A DNA stretch of 64,000 nt from Aulostomus chinensis (GCA_037954235.1 JBBMOA010000001.1:14895980-14959979); one strand, 5' to 3'; positions 14,501-26,194 are shown, numbered from the stretch's first letter. The notes: a model not told the origin generated them from the letters alone. A program made the numbers and translations.

Positions 14501-17500
14501 CACTCTAGCATCATTTTGAGGTCGGTAACAACTCTCACCACATCACTGTAGCATAATTTCTTAGGTACATAGCAACTTTCACAACATCACTTTAGCATCA
14601 TTTTGAGATTAGTAGCAACTCTCACCACATCACTCTAGCATCATTTTGAGGTTGGTAACAACTCTCACCACATCACTGTCAATATCATTTTGAGATTCGT
14701 AACAACTCTCACCACATCACTGTAGCATCATTTCTTAGGTACATAGCAACTCTCACAACATCACTTTCGCATCATTTTGAGATTAGTAGCAACTATCACT
14801 ACATCACAGTGGCATCATTTCTTCGGTTTGTAGCAACTCTCATTACATCACTGTGGCATCATTTTGAGGTTCGTAGAAACTCTCACGACATCACTTTCAG
14901 CATCATTTTGAGATTAGTAGCAACTCTCACCATATTACTTTAGCATCATTTTGAGGATAGTAGCAACTCTCACGACATTACTGGAGCCTCATTTTTAGGT
15001 TTTTCGCAACTATCACTACATCACTGTGGCATCATTTCTTCGGTTTGTAGCAACTCTCATTACATCACTGTAGCATCATTTTGAGGTTCGAAGAAACTCT
15101 CACGACATCACTGTCAGCATCATTTTAAGGTTAGCAGCAAGTCTCACTACATGACTGTCACCATCATTTTGAGGTTAGTAGCAACTCTCACCACATCACT
15201 GTAGCATCATTTGTTCGGTTAGTAGCAACTGTCATTACATCACTTTAGCATCATTTTAAGGTTAGTAGCAACTCTCATTACATCACTGTCAGCATCATTT
15301 TGAGGTTCGAAGAAACTCTCACGACATCACTGTCAGCATCATTTTAAGGTTAGCAGCAAGTCTCACTACATGACTGTCACCATCATTTTGAGGTTAGTAG
15401 CAACTCTCACCACATCACTGTAGCATCATTTGTTCGGTTAGTAGCAACTCTCATTACATCACTTTAGCATCATTTTGAGATTAGTAGCAACTATCACTAC
15501 ATCACTGTGGCATCATTTCTTAGGTTTGTAGCAACTGTCATTACATCACTGTAGCATCATTTTGAGGTTCGAAGAAACTCTCACGACATCACTGTCAGCA
15601 TCATTTTAAGGTTAGTAGCAACTCTCATTACATCACTGTCAGCATCATTTTGAGGTTTTTAGCAACTCTCACTACATGACTGTAGCATCATTTTTTAGGT
15701 TAGTAGCAACTCTCACCACATCACTGTGGCATCATTTTAAGGTTTTAAGCAACTCTTACTGCATCACTGGAGCATCATTTTGAGGTTTTTAGTCAACCTA
15801 ATACATTACTGTAGCATCATTTTGAGGATCGTAGCAACTCTCACTACATCACTGTAGCATCATTTTGAGGTTTTTAGCAACCTAATACATTACTGTAGCA
15901 TCATTTTGAGGATCGTAGCAACTCTCACTACATCACTGTAGAATCATTTTGAGGTTCGTAGCAACTCTCACCACATTACTGTAGCATCATTTTGAGGTTC
16001 GTAGCAACTCTCACCACATCACTGTAGCATCATTTCTTAAGTAAGTAGCAACTCTCATTACATCACTTTGGCATGATTTTGAAATTACTATCAACTCTCA
16101 CCACATCACTGTAGCATCATTTTGAGGTTCTTAACAACTCTCACTACATTACTGTCAGCATCATTTTTAGGTTTTAAGCAACTCTTACTACATCACTGTA
16201 GCATCATTTGGAGGATAGAAGCAACTCTCACCACATCACTGGAGCATCATTTTGAGGTTCGTAGCAACTCTCACGATATCACTGTAGCATCATTTTGAGG
16301 TCTTTAGCAACTCTCACTACATCACTGTAGCATCATTTTGAGATTTTAAGAAACTCTCACCACATCACTGTAGCATCATTTTGAGATTTGAAGAAACTCT
16401 CACTACATCACTTTAGAATCATTTCTTCGATGAGTAGCAACTCTCACTGTATCACTGTAGCATCATTTTGAGGTTTTAAGCAACTCTTACTGCATCACTG
16501 GAGCATCATTTTCAGGTCCGTAGCAACTCTCACTACATGACTGTCAGACTCATTTTGAGGTTTTAAGCAACTCTTACTGCATCACTGGAGCATCATTTTG
16601 AGGTTCGTAGCAACTCTCACTACATCACTGTCGCATCATTTTGAGATTTTAAGCAACTCTCACTACATGACTGTCAGCATCATTTTAAGGTTTTAAGCAA
16701 CTCTGACTGCATCACTGGAGCATCATTTTGAGGTTTTTAGCAACTCTCACTACATTACTGTCAGCATCATTTTGAGATTTTTAGCAACTCTCACTACATT
16801 ACTGTAGCATCATTTTGAGGTTTTTAGCAACTCTCACCACATTACTGTCAGCATCATTTTGAGATTTTTAGCAACTCTCACCACATTACTGTCAGCATCA
16901 TTTTGAGATTTTTAGCAACTCTCACCACATCACTTTCGCATCATTTTGAGATTTTAAGCAACTCTCACCACATCACTTTAGCATCATTTCTTAGATTAGT
17001 AGCAACTCCCACTAGATAACTTTAGCATCATTTTGAGGTTCGTAGCAACTTAATACATTACTGGAGCATCATTTTTAGGATCCTAGAAACTCTCACGACA
17101 TTACTGTAGCTTCATTTTGAGGTTCTTAGCAACTCTCACCACATTACTGTTGCATCATTTTGAGCTTCGTAGCAACTCTCACTACATTACTGTTGCATCA
17201 TTTTGAGCTTCGTAGCAACTCTCACTACATCACTGTAGCATCATTTTGAGGATAGTCGCAACTCTCACGACATCACTGTAGCATTATTTTGAGGTTCGTA
17301 GCAAATCTCACCTCATCACTGTAGCATCATTTCTTAGGTAAGTAGCAACTCTCACCACATCACTGTAGCATCATTTCTTAGGTTTGTAGCAACTCTCATT
17401 ACATCACTCTAGCATCATTTGGACATTTGTCGCAACTCTCATTACATCACTGGAGCATCATTTTGAGATTCGTAGCAACTCTCACTACATTACTGTAGCA

Positions 17501-20388
17501 TCATTTTGAGGATCTTAGCAACTCTCACCACATCACTGTAGCATCATTTCTTAGGTAAGTAGCAACTCTCACTACATCACTGTAGCATCATTTCTTAGGA
17601 AAGTAGCAACTCTTATGACATCACTTTAGCGTGATTTTGAAATTACTATCAACTCTCACCACATCACTGTCAGCTTCATTTTGAGATGAGTATCAACTCT
17701 CATTACATCACTGTAGCATCATTTTGAGGTTCGTGGCAACTCTCACCACATCACTGTAGCATCATTTCTTAGGTAAGTAGCAACTCTCACCACATCACTG
17801 TAGCATCATTTCTTAGGTTAGTAGCAACTCTCATTACATCACTCTAGCATCATTTGGACATTTGTAGCAACTCTCACCACATCACTGTAGCATCATTTCT
17901 TAGGTAAATAGCAACCCTCATTACATCATTTTAGCATAATTTTGCGGTTGGTAGCAACTCTCAGTACATCACTGTCGCATAATTTTGAGGATAGTCGCAA
18001 CTCTCGCAACATTACTGTAGCATCATTTTGAGATTCGTAGCAACTCTCATTACATCACTGTAGCATCATTTTGAGGTTCGTAGCAACTCTCAACACATCA
18101 CTGTAGCATCATTTCTTGGGAAAGTAGCAACTCTCATTACATCACTTTAGCGTGATTTTGAGGATAGTAGCAACTCTCACCACATCACTGTTGCATCATT
18201 TCTTAGGTAAATAGCAATCCTCATTACACTGCTTTTGCATTATTTTGAAATTACTATCAACTCTCACCACATCACTGTAGCATCACTTCTTAGGTTTGTA
18301 GCAACTCTCATTACATCACTTTAGCATCATTTCTTAGCTTAGTAGCAACTCTCACTACATCACTGTCGTATCATTTTTAGGTTACGAGCAACTCTCACTC
18401 CATCACTGTCAGCATCATTTTGAAATGAGTAGCAACTCCCACTACATTAATGTAGCATCATTTCTTAGGTGAGTAGCATCTCTCATTACATGACTTGATT
18501 ATCATTTCTTATGTGAGAAGAAACTCTTATTGCATGACTGTAGCATAATTTTTAGATGAGTAGCAACTCTCACGACATCACTGTAGCATAATTTCTTAGG
18601 TTAGTAGCATCTCTCATTGCATCACTTGATTATCATTTCTTATTTGAGAAGAAACTCTTATTACATGACTGTAGCATAATTTTTAGATGAGTAGCAACTC
18701 TTACTACATCACTGTAGCTCTATTTTCAGTGAAGCAGAAACTCTTACTTCATCACTGCAGATTCATTTTGAGGTTCGTAGTAACTCTTACTACATCACTG
18801 TTGCATCATTTTGAGGTTTTAAGCAAATCTCATTACATCACTGTCGCATCATTTCTTAGGTTAATAGCAACTCTCATTACATCACGTTCGCATCATTTTG
18901 AGGTTCGTAGCAACTCTCACGACATCACTGCAAGCATAATTTTGAGGTTAGTCACAGTTTCACTACATCACTGTAAGCATCATTTTGAGGTTCGTCTCAA
19001 CTCTCTTTACAACACTGTGGCATCATTTTGAGATCAGTAGCAACTCTCACGACATTACTTTAGCATCATTTTGAGATTCGTAGCAAATCTCACTACATCA
19101 CTGTCACCATCATTTTTAGGTTTTTGGCAACTCTCCCCATATCACTGGAGTATTATTTCTTAGGTTTGTAGCAACTCTCATTACATCACTGTCCGCATCA
19201 TTTTGACATTAGTAGCAACTCTCACTACAACACTGTAGCATCATTTCTTAGGTTCGTAGCATCTCTCATTACATCACTTGATTATAATTTCTTATGTGAG
19301 AAGAAACTCACTACATCACTGTAGCTTTATTTTCAGTTAAGAAGAAACTCTCACTACATTACTGTAGCTTTATTTTCAGTTAAGAAGAAACTCTCACTAC
19401 ATTACTGTAAGCATCAGTTTGAGGATAGTGTCAACTCTTACTTCATCACTGCATCATTTTGAGGTTCGTAGCAACTCTCACTCCATGACTTTAGCGTCAA
19501 TTTTTAGGTTTTCAGCAACTCTCACTACATGACTGTCAGCATCACTTTGAGGTTGTTAAAAACACTGACTACATTACTTTAAGCACCAGTGAGTTTATTA
19601 GCAACTATCACTACATTACTGTTAGCATCATCTTGAGTTCATGAGCAATTCTGACGACATCACTTTCAGCATCATTTTGAGGTTATTACCAATTCTTCTG
19701 ACATCACTGTCGCATTAATTTGAGGTTGTTAGCAACTCTTACTACATTACTGTTGCATTATTTTAAGCAACTCTTTCTAACTGACTGTCAGCATCACTTT
19801 GAGGTTGTTCGAAACACTTACTACATTACTTTAAGCATCACTTTTAGTTTATAAGCAACTATCACTACATTAATGTTAGCATAATTTTTGATTTCATTGA
19901 CAATTCTTCCTACATTACTGTCGCATTATTTTGAGGTTATTAGCAGCTCTTACTAAATTACTGTTAGCATTATTTTAAGGTTCGTTTTTAACTCTTACTA
20001 CATGACTGTCAGAATCACTTTGAGGTTGTTAAAAACACTTACTACATTACTTTAAGCTTCACTGAGTTTATTAACAACTGTCACTACATCACTGTTAGCA
20101 TCGTTTTGAGTTGATTAGCAATTCTTACGACATCACTGTAGCATTATTTTGACGTTATTAGCAGCTCTTACTACATTACTGTCAGAATCATTTTGAGGTT
20201 ATGAGCAATTCTTCCGACATCACTGTCGCATTATTTTGAGATTTTTAGCAATTCTTCCGACATCATTGTCGCATTATTTTGAAGTTCATAGAAACTCTTA
20301 CTACATGACTGTCAGCATTACTTTGAGGTTATTCGAAACTTTCACAACATTACTTTTAGCATCATTTTGAGTTCATTAGCAATTCTAA
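2570..20388 (+). repeat. ~43-bp satellite array (forward orientation)
   Basis: About 17.8 kb of tandem monomers, roughly 410 copies at about 43 bp. A typical monomer is GCAACTCTCACTACATCACT, then GTAGCATCATTTTGAGG, then a variable TTCGTA/ATAGTA/TTTTTA linker. Variable sites include TCTTAGGT in place of TTTGAGG, TTACTG for TCACTG, and TCAGC or CGC for TAGC. Monomers before about 18.4 kb are similar to each other. From about 18.5 kb to 20.39 kb they diverge into TTATTAGCAATTCTTACGAC and GTTCGAAACACTTACTAC types, the subfamily that also forms the 22.6-24.6 kb and 61-64 kb arrays. Short open frames inside it (for example 3345-3596 and 18687-19031) follow from the repeat and are not genes. Confidence 0.97.
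6240..15200 (+). repeat. Higher-order repeat zone inside the satellite, period ~2.7-2.9 kb
   Basis: Rare monomer variants recur in the same order. The variant ATTATTGAGGTTCGTAGCAA starts at 6498, 8045, 10828 and 13658, giving spacings of 1547, 2783 and 2830 bp. AGCAGCAAGTCTCACTACAT starts at 9563, 12263 and 15133, with an extra local copy at 15352. Long stretches between the marks read almost identically, for example 8100-9600 against 10880-12300. Copies differ mostly by gain or loss of whole monomers. The spacings correspond to about 36 monomers for the first short copy and about 65 for the full ones. Confidence 0.85.
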
Positions 20389-20470
20389 TGCGGTTCGAGG
20401 CCACGCTGGTTCACCGAGCGAGAAGGTGAGCCTTGAAAACGGCATCGGCCGAGCTTCCCGGGCTTTGGAT

Positions 20471-20550
20471 ACCCTGGTGAATTCCCCAAATGTGGGAATC
20501 TCAACTGCATAATTTCTGACAGTGGGGGACTGCGTCCGCGCTCTCCCCTG
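20471..20550 (+). pseudogene. U1 snRNA 3' fragment
   Basis: The last 80 nt of U1 match the full copy at 22184-22263, including the stem-loop around CCCCAAATGTGGG, the Sm-site region CATAATTTCTGAC and the 3' stem GGGGGACTGCGTCCGCGC. The 5' splice-site recognition end, stem-loop I and stem-loop II are missing. The deletion also removed the promoter, so this copy should be dead. Confidence 0.9.
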
Positions 20551-20555
20551 TGATC

Positions 20556-20573
20556 GTGTGAAAAAAGGAAAGA
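20556..20573 (+). promoter_or_regulatory. 3'-box-like element after the U1 fragment
   Basis: GTGTGAAAAAAGGAAAGA lies 6 nt after the U1 3' end and resembles the snRNA 3' box (GTTTNAAARNNAGA type) used by the Integrator complex for 3' processing. The same string follows the complete U1 copy. Confidence 0.45.
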
Positions 20574-21133
20574 AAGAAAGAAAGGCCGACCACGGCGGCA
20601 ACAACAACGGTGACCGCCTGTCCCGGCCAGTTGGCGGTCTCCTCTTGTGCTGGCCAGCCTGAGGAGACCGCGGAGGACGTAGCCTCGATGAGCTCCCAGT
20701 ATCTCTCACACCTTCCAGCCCTAAACGAAGAGGGCAGGTTTTCTGCCACATTTAGTTGAGGGTCATGGTATCTGACAAGCCCTGGGCTCAGGACAATACA
20801 TCCACGGCTCGTCTTCGCAGTAAGTGGAATGATACCAGAGAATTCATGCGTGGGAGGAGATCAACTTGGAAAGTCCCGACTCCAGGATGAGTCGCTGGCT
20901 TGTGGCTTTGAACACCGCTTTGTTTTACTTTGAGTCGCCCCACTAGCATAGCAGGGTGAAGGCACCGATTGCCTTTGCTTTGGATAGCAGTGGGGACAAC
21001 CAGTGTGCCAGATGTAGTGTTTATGGCACTGCATTTTGTGTCGCCACCCAAAATGTTGCAGTTCCTGCCCACAGCCGCGGCCGGGATTGGCTGTACCGGG
21101 GGTGCTGGCTCTCACGTCGGGTGGCTGACAGGC
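20574..21133 (+). other. U1-U2 intergenic spacer
   Basis: A duplicated U1 downstream block runs to about 20881, then unique sequence that should hold the U2 promoter. I could not place a proximal sequence element or an octamer with confidence. ATTGGCTGTACC near 21087 and the GC-rich run before it are possible upstream elements only. Confidence 0.4.
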
Positions 21134-21320
21134 ATCGCTTCTCGGCCTTTTGGCTAAGATCAAGTGTAGTATCTGTTCTTATCAGTTTAATATCTGGTAC
21201 GTTCCCTATCTGGGAACCATATATTAAATTGCTTTTTGGAACAGGGAGATGGAACGGGAGCTTGCTCCGTCCTTTCCACGCATCAACCTGGTATTGCAGT
21301 GTTTCCAGGAGTGGTGCAAT
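21134..21320 (+). ncRNA. U2 spliceosomal snRNA
   Basis: U2 pairs with the intron branch point in the major spliceosome. The 5' end ATCGCTTCTCGGCCTTTTGG and the branch-site segment GTGTAGTATCTGTTCTTATC match vertebrate U2 as I know it, as do TTTAATATCTG and CAGGGAGATGGAA. Stem IIb keeps pairing (TTCCC with GGGAA), and stem IV keeps CCTGG with CCAGG around a loop containing TATTGCAGT. Length 187 nt fits the family. The Sm-site region reads TTGCTTTTTGGAA where the usual form has GATTTTTGG, a possible weakening. CGGAATTAAAACAAG at 21338-21352 is a weak 3'-box candidate. It is the only U2 copy in the window. Functional or recently functional; expression is unknown. Confidence 0.93.
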
Positions 21321-22099
21321 GCCCCGCATTTCTTGTCGGAATTAAAACAAGCCTCCGCCAGGCACTCGCTCACCTGCTCCACCCAAAGCCGGAGCAGGGT
21401 TCTCCTCCTGCACTGCAGCTTTTCCTCAGCCTGCGGCCGCAATGGCCTTCCAGGAACAGTGCGGGCCCCTCCCCTTTTGTCAGGAGCAAATCCCGTGCTC
21501 TTCAGGCCAACTCTCGAGTGCTGCACATGAGGCCGGGGCTGGATTTCCGCCCGCGCTGCCGCTGGGCGTCAAGTTGTGGCTCCGTTTGCACTCCAGATAA
21601 GGATGGAGGTCCGCTGACGGCACTGCTCTCGGAGCCTTTCCCAAAAGGCTTTGGAATGCACTCTGAAAGACCTGAACCTTCAATGTGCCTGTTTTGCCCA
21701 GAGATGGGTTGTGAACTTGATGTTGAAATGTGAAACCCCAGCTTGCTGCCTTCAGTCTTTCGGAATGTGGCCGCTTGCGTTGACAGCTCTCATGGTCGCG
21801 ACGCTCCAACCAAGGGTGAAAGCGGACGGAGATTGTTTTTTTTACTGCGGGGCACGATGCGTGCGGTTAGAGGCCGCGCTGGTGCCCCCAGCGAGAAGGT
21901 GAGCCTTGAAAACGGCATCGGTCGAGCTTCCCGGGCTTGGGATATCCGACATCCGGCATCGTTGTGAGAAACAAAGGGGGCTGCGCACGCGGCAGATTGG
22001 CACAAGGTAGGAAAGATCAGGCGCTGTGTCGGCCTCCCTGCCTGTCAGTCAGAAGGCTGTGTCCCTGGAGCTCATGTCTGTTCCTAAGCTCAGCGAGTC
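21321..22099 (+). other. U2-U1 spacer with U1 upstream block
   Basis: GC-rich unique spacer up to 21861, then the block duplicated at 20389-20470, then about 155 bp that should be the proximal U1 promoter. No TATA-like box is seen, as expected for RNA polymerase II snRNA genes. No proximal element could be assigned by eye. I recognise no coding gene. Confidence 0.4.
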
Positions 22100-22263
22100 A
22101 TACTTACCTGGCAGGGGAGATACCATGATCAGCAAGGTGGTTCTCCCCGGGTGAGGCTCAGCCATTGCACTGGGGCTGTGCTGACCCTGGTGAATTCCCC
22201 AAATGTGGGAATCTCAACTGCATAATTTCTGACAGTGGGGGACTGCGTCCGCGCTCTCCCCTG
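22100..22263 (+). ncRNA. U1 spliceosomal snRNA
   Basis: U1 recognises 5' splice sites. The 5' end ATACTTACCTGGCAGGGGAG is intact, including the ACTTACCTG splice-site complement. The loop II core ATTGCAC for the U1A protein and the conserved CCCCAAATGTGGGAA are present, and the 3' stem GGGGGACTGCGTCCGCGC is followed by TCTCCCCTG. The length of 164 nt is exactly the family's. The loop I segment reads GATCAGCAAGG where most vertebrates have GATCACGAAGG, a swap inside the U1-70K site. The Sm region reads AATTTCTGAC. So this may be a variant U1. It lies in the same orientation as U2, 780 bp downstream of it. Confidence 0.94.
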
Positions 22264-22268
22264 TGATC

Positions 22269-22286
22269 GTGTGAAAAAAGGAAAGA
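22269..22286 (+). promoter_or_regulatory. 3'-box-like element after U1
   Basis: GTGTGAAAAAAGGAAAGA starts 6 nt past the U1 3' end and resembles the snRNA 3'-end formation box. It is conserved between both cassette copies. Confidence 0.5.
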
Positions 22287-22595
22287 AAGAAAGAAAGGCC
22301 GACCACGGCGGCAACAACAACGGTGACAGCCTGTCCCGGCCAGTTGGCGGTCTCCTCTTGTGCTGGCCAGCCTGAGGAGACCGTGGAGGACGTAGCCTCG
22401 ATGAGCTCCCAGTATCTCTCACACCTTCCAGCCCTAAATGAAGAGGGCAGGTTTTCTGCCACATTTAGTTGAGGGTCATGGTATCTGACAAGCCCTGGGC
22501 TCAGGACAATACATCCACGGCTCGTCTTCGCAGTAAGTGGAATGATACCAGAGAATTCATGCGTGGGAGGAGATAAACTTGGAAAACCCCGACTC

Positions 22596-24603
22596 TCAAT
22601 TCTGACGACATCACTGTCGCATCATTTTGAGATCATTAGCAATTCTTCTTACATCACTGTCGCATTATTTTTAGTTTCATAGCAACTCTTACTACATTAC
22701 TGTGTCATTATTTTAAGGTTTTTAGCAACTCTTCATAAATTACTGTCAGCATCACTTTGAGTTTATTAGCAACTATCACTACATTACTGTCAGCATCATT
22801 CTTGAATTCATTAGCAATTCTTCCGGCATCACTGTAGCATCATTTTGAGATCATTAGCAATTCTTACTACATCACCGTCACATCATGTTGATATCATTAG
22901 CAATTCTTACGACATCACTGTAGCATTATTTTGAGGTTTGTAGCAACTCTTACTACATGACTGTCAGCATCACTTTGAGTTCATTAACAATTCTTCCGAC
23001 ATCACTGTAGCATTATTTTGAGGTTATTAGCAACTCTTACTACATTACTCTCAGCATCATTTTTAGGTTACTCGCAACTCTAACCAGGTGACTGTCAGCA
23101 TCACTTTGTAATGTAGTGAAAGTTTCGAATAACCTCAGTTAGCATCATTTTGAGTTCCTTAGCAGTTCTTCCGACATCACTGTCGCATTATTTTGAGGTT
23201 CGTAGCAACTCTTACTACATGACTGTCAGCATCACTTTGAGGTAGTTCGAAACACTTACGACATTACTGTAAGCATCACTGAGTTTATTAGCAACTATCG
23301 CTACATTACTGTTGGCATTATTTTGAGTTCATTAGCAATTCTTACTACATGACCGTCACATCATTTTGATATCATTAGCAATTCTTACAACATCACTGTA
23401 GCATCATTTTGAGATCATTAGCAGCTCTTACTAGATTTCCGTCAGCATCATTTTGAGTTTATTAGCAATTCTTCCGACATCGCTGTCGCATTATTTTGAG
23501 TTTTGTAGCAACTCTTACTATATGACTGTCAGCATCACTTTGAGGCCATTCGAAACTTTCATTCCATTACAGTTAGCATCATTTTGAGTTCATTAGCAAT
23601 TCTTGCTACATCACTGTCGCATCATTTTGAGACCATTAGCAATTCTTCCAACATCACTGTCGCATTATTTTGAGGTTCGTAGCAACTCTGACTACATGAC
23701 TGTCAGCATCACTTTGAGGTAGTTCGAAACACTTACTACATTACTGTTAGCATCATTTTGAGTTTATTAGCAATTCTTATGACATCAGTGTGGCATCATT
23801 TTAACGTTAGTTTCAACTCTTCCTACATTACCGTCAGCATCATTTTTAGTTTTTTAGCATCTCTTACTACATCACTGTAGCATCATTTTGAGTTCATTAG
23901 CAACTCTTCCGACATCACTGTCGCATTATTTTGAGTTTAGTAGCAACTCTTACTACATGACTCTCAGCATCATTTTGAGGGAGTTTGAAACTCTTACTAC
24001 ATTATTGTAAGTATCACTGAGTTTATTAGCAACTATCACTACGTTACTGTTAGCATCATTTTGAGTTCATTAGAAATTCTTCTGAAATCACTGTCGCATT
24101 ATTTTGAGGTTATTAGCAACTCTTAATACATTACTGTCCGCATCATTTTTAGGTTACTCGAAACTCTAACCACATGACTGTCAGCATCACTTTGAGGTTA
24201 TTCGAAACTTTCACTACATTACTGTTAGCATCATTTTGAATTCATTAGCAGCTCTTACTAGATTACCGTCGCATCATTTTGAGATCATGAGCAATTCTTC
24301 CGACATCACAGTCGCATTACTTTGTGGTTTTTAGCAACTCTTACTACATGACTGTCAGCATCACTGAGTTTATTAGCAACTATCACTACGTTACTGTTAG
24401 CATCATTTTGAGATCATTAGCAATTCTTCTGAAATCACTGTCGCATTACTTTGAGGTTCGAAGCAACTCTTACTACATTACTGTCAGCATCACTTTGAGG
24501 TTAATCGAAACTCTAACCACATGACTGTCAGCATCACTTAGTTTATTAGCAACTATCACTACATTACTGTTAGCATCATTTTGAGTTCATTAGCAATGTG
24601 GGG
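22596..24603 (+). repeat. Divergent satellite subfamily (forward orientation)
   Basis: About 2 kb of ~43-bp monomers mixing four types: TAGCAACTCTTACTACATGA, GTTCGAAACACTTACTAC, TTAGCAACTATCACTACATT and TTAGCAATTCTTCCGACATC. Type order is only partly regular: the TGACTGTCAGCATCACTTT mark recurs at spacings of 175 to about 300 bp. A short stretch at 23107-23130 reads as the reverse-strand form of the monomer, a small internal inversion. The array ends directly against the first inverted-duplication arm. Confidence 0.93.
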
Positions 24604-24763
24604 CTTTGATTGGGAATTGTAAGAAAAATCACTGAATGAACAACACAAACACAGACTGTGTCTGAAATTCCACACCTGCACCCGACTCAGAATGAAAAAC
24701 CAGTGTGGAATCAATTGTATCCACTGTCAATCCTGATTCTGGAGAAATTTCTTTGTGTGTTTT

Positions 24764-25083
24764 GATGGACGCGAGCCAAGCAGAAATTTCCCACAATGCA
24801 ATAGGGCGGCGTTTGGTCAGTGTTGAGCAGGCGTCAGTCTGACAATGATGTCATATTATTGTGTCATCACCTGACCAGACCCAAATGTAGGCTCAGGTAT
24901 CAGTTTCTTCTCAATGCTAACGTCTGCTAGCTTAGTCTGCTACTTTGATGGCTCTGCCTGCTCAAAGGTCCAGACCCCTGGATGTGGTGGTTCCTACCTG
25001 AACGTAGATTCTGTCAGCTCATATTGTTAAATCAACTCACCAGGAACACCAGTAGATTTCAATGGACTGACAATGAGTCTCAT
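24764..25083 (+). repeat. Dispersed ~340-bp repeat, copy 1
   Basis: Begins AAATTTCTTTGTGTG and ends GACAATGAGTCTCATTGAAT. Other copies are at 33180-33524 (-), 47936-48283 (+) and 52487-52831 (-). It contains no open frame and no clear terminal inverted repeats. Class unknown. Confidence 0.85.
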
Positions 25084-26158
25084 TGAATGGGTGTCTCGTC
25101 CAATGAGAAACAATCAGTCTCAGGTTGAAGCTCATCAATGAGGTCTTGTGGATCAGTGGCTTGCATGAATGAATGAGTTGGAAGACTTCTTGGAAATTAA
25201 AGAGGATTTAATACAATTAAGAAAATCCTTAAGACAGAGTGATAATTCCAGCAGAGTAATTAAGGCCCATATTGAGTAGCAGGTATGAATTAGCCTGGAT
25301 TTATCTGAGCTTCAAGTAGACGGCTAAGAGGCAGGTGGAAAGGTGTGTAGGATGAACGATAGTGACCTCCAACCAAATGAAGAGGACTGAGTGGAGGCTG
25401 ACCAGCTCTACGGAGTCAGGCGGAGTGTGGCAGCGAGACAGGAGTCCAGGCCTGAATCGGTGAAAACCAACGTAACCGGCTTACGTTCTCAGCTGGATTC
25501 TCCCATCGATGTACGACGCCTCTCCAACGAACTGGTGGGAGGACGGCCTCCAAAGCCTCCACCTCGTCGACCGTGGCTCCCGCTGAGATTCGCTCGATGA
25601 AGAAGGGAAGCGCGTTGATGGGCTACCCTCTGGTCTCAGGCTGCTGGCTGCCTGGACTAAGCTGCTCTTCTCCGACACAAAGGTGGCTTCTCTCTCTTCA
25701 AGGCTCACAGGAGGTCAAGAGTGTAGCGACCGTGAGCCGAGATCGATGATGAATTACAAAAATAGAAAATCAAAAAATAAATTAGAGGAATAGAAAACAA
25801 AAGGGGGGGGGGGCGGACCAGCTGCTCTAGGAGCTCACACACAAAGGGCAGAAACAAGAAGCACTGAAGAGAGCGCCAGCAGTGGATGGTGCCACCACTG
25901 TTACAGTAAACTGGTCCGCCTCAGAGCAGTGACCTTTGACCTGTGAGGGGTTGTTGGCCAATCAGCACACTTTGCTGTCTTCAGTCCTTCTCAGATATCA
26001 ACAAATGAAGCTGGTTGAACAGACAGCAATCATCATCACTCAGAGACATCACCTGGAGAGGAAGACTGCTCCGAGTTCTGACAATGACAGTGAAGAGGCA
26101 AGGAGAGCTGGACAACCACAGACAGTGAAACATTCGGAACATCATGTTGATACACGTT

Positions 26159-26163
<5 letters not shown>

Positions 26164-26193
<30 letters not shown>
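26164..26193. repeat. (TG)n microsatellite
   Basis: About 15 TG units at the inner edge of the left arm. The matching place on the right arm has a longer CA run. Confidence 0.95.

Positions 26194-26194
<1 letters not shown>

Larger units (their letters stand above)
20389..22595 (+). other. U1-U2 snRNA cassette interrupting the satellite
   Basis: A GC-rich, non-satellite segment with satellite directly on both sides. It contains one full tandem unit and part of a second, period 1473 bp (TGCGGTT starts at 20389 and 21862). The unit order is upstream block, U1, U1 downstream block, U2, spacer. In the first unit a deletion of about 239 bp, corresponding to 21945-22183, removed the U1 promoter and the first 84 nt of U1. 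The U1 downstream block after 22264 copies that after 20551 up to about 20881, where the second unit stops and satellite resumes. Open frames here follow from high GC content and are not genes. Confidence 0.85.
24608..26193 (+). repeat. Inverted duplication 1, left arm
   Basis: The reverse complement of this segment is found at 32068-33662 with high identity by eye. The outer ends match (ATTGGGAATTGTAAG here, CTTACAATTCCCAAT there), and inner ends meet at a TG/CA microsatellite. Differences are mostly single bases and poly-G length near 25805. The arm holds the four-copy block at 24764-25083, two short open frames (25391-25600 and 25936-26163) also present in the other arm, and no recognised gene. 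The frames match no family I know and are probably not coding. Confidence 0.92.

Noticed and set aside
2570..20388. CRISPR-like array
   Set aside because: Units are continuous ~43-bp monomers without unique spacers, in a eukaryotic sequence.
20362..22464. Many overlapping 60-165-codon frames around the snRNA genes
   Set aside because: GC-rich spacer with few stops; frames overlap U1, U2 and duplicated spacers on both strands and have no domains.
25391..26163. Short frames conserved in both arms of inverted duplication 1 (also 32043-32336 and 32561-32878)
   Set aside because: Conservation is explained by recent duplication of DNA; no domain, and open on both strands.
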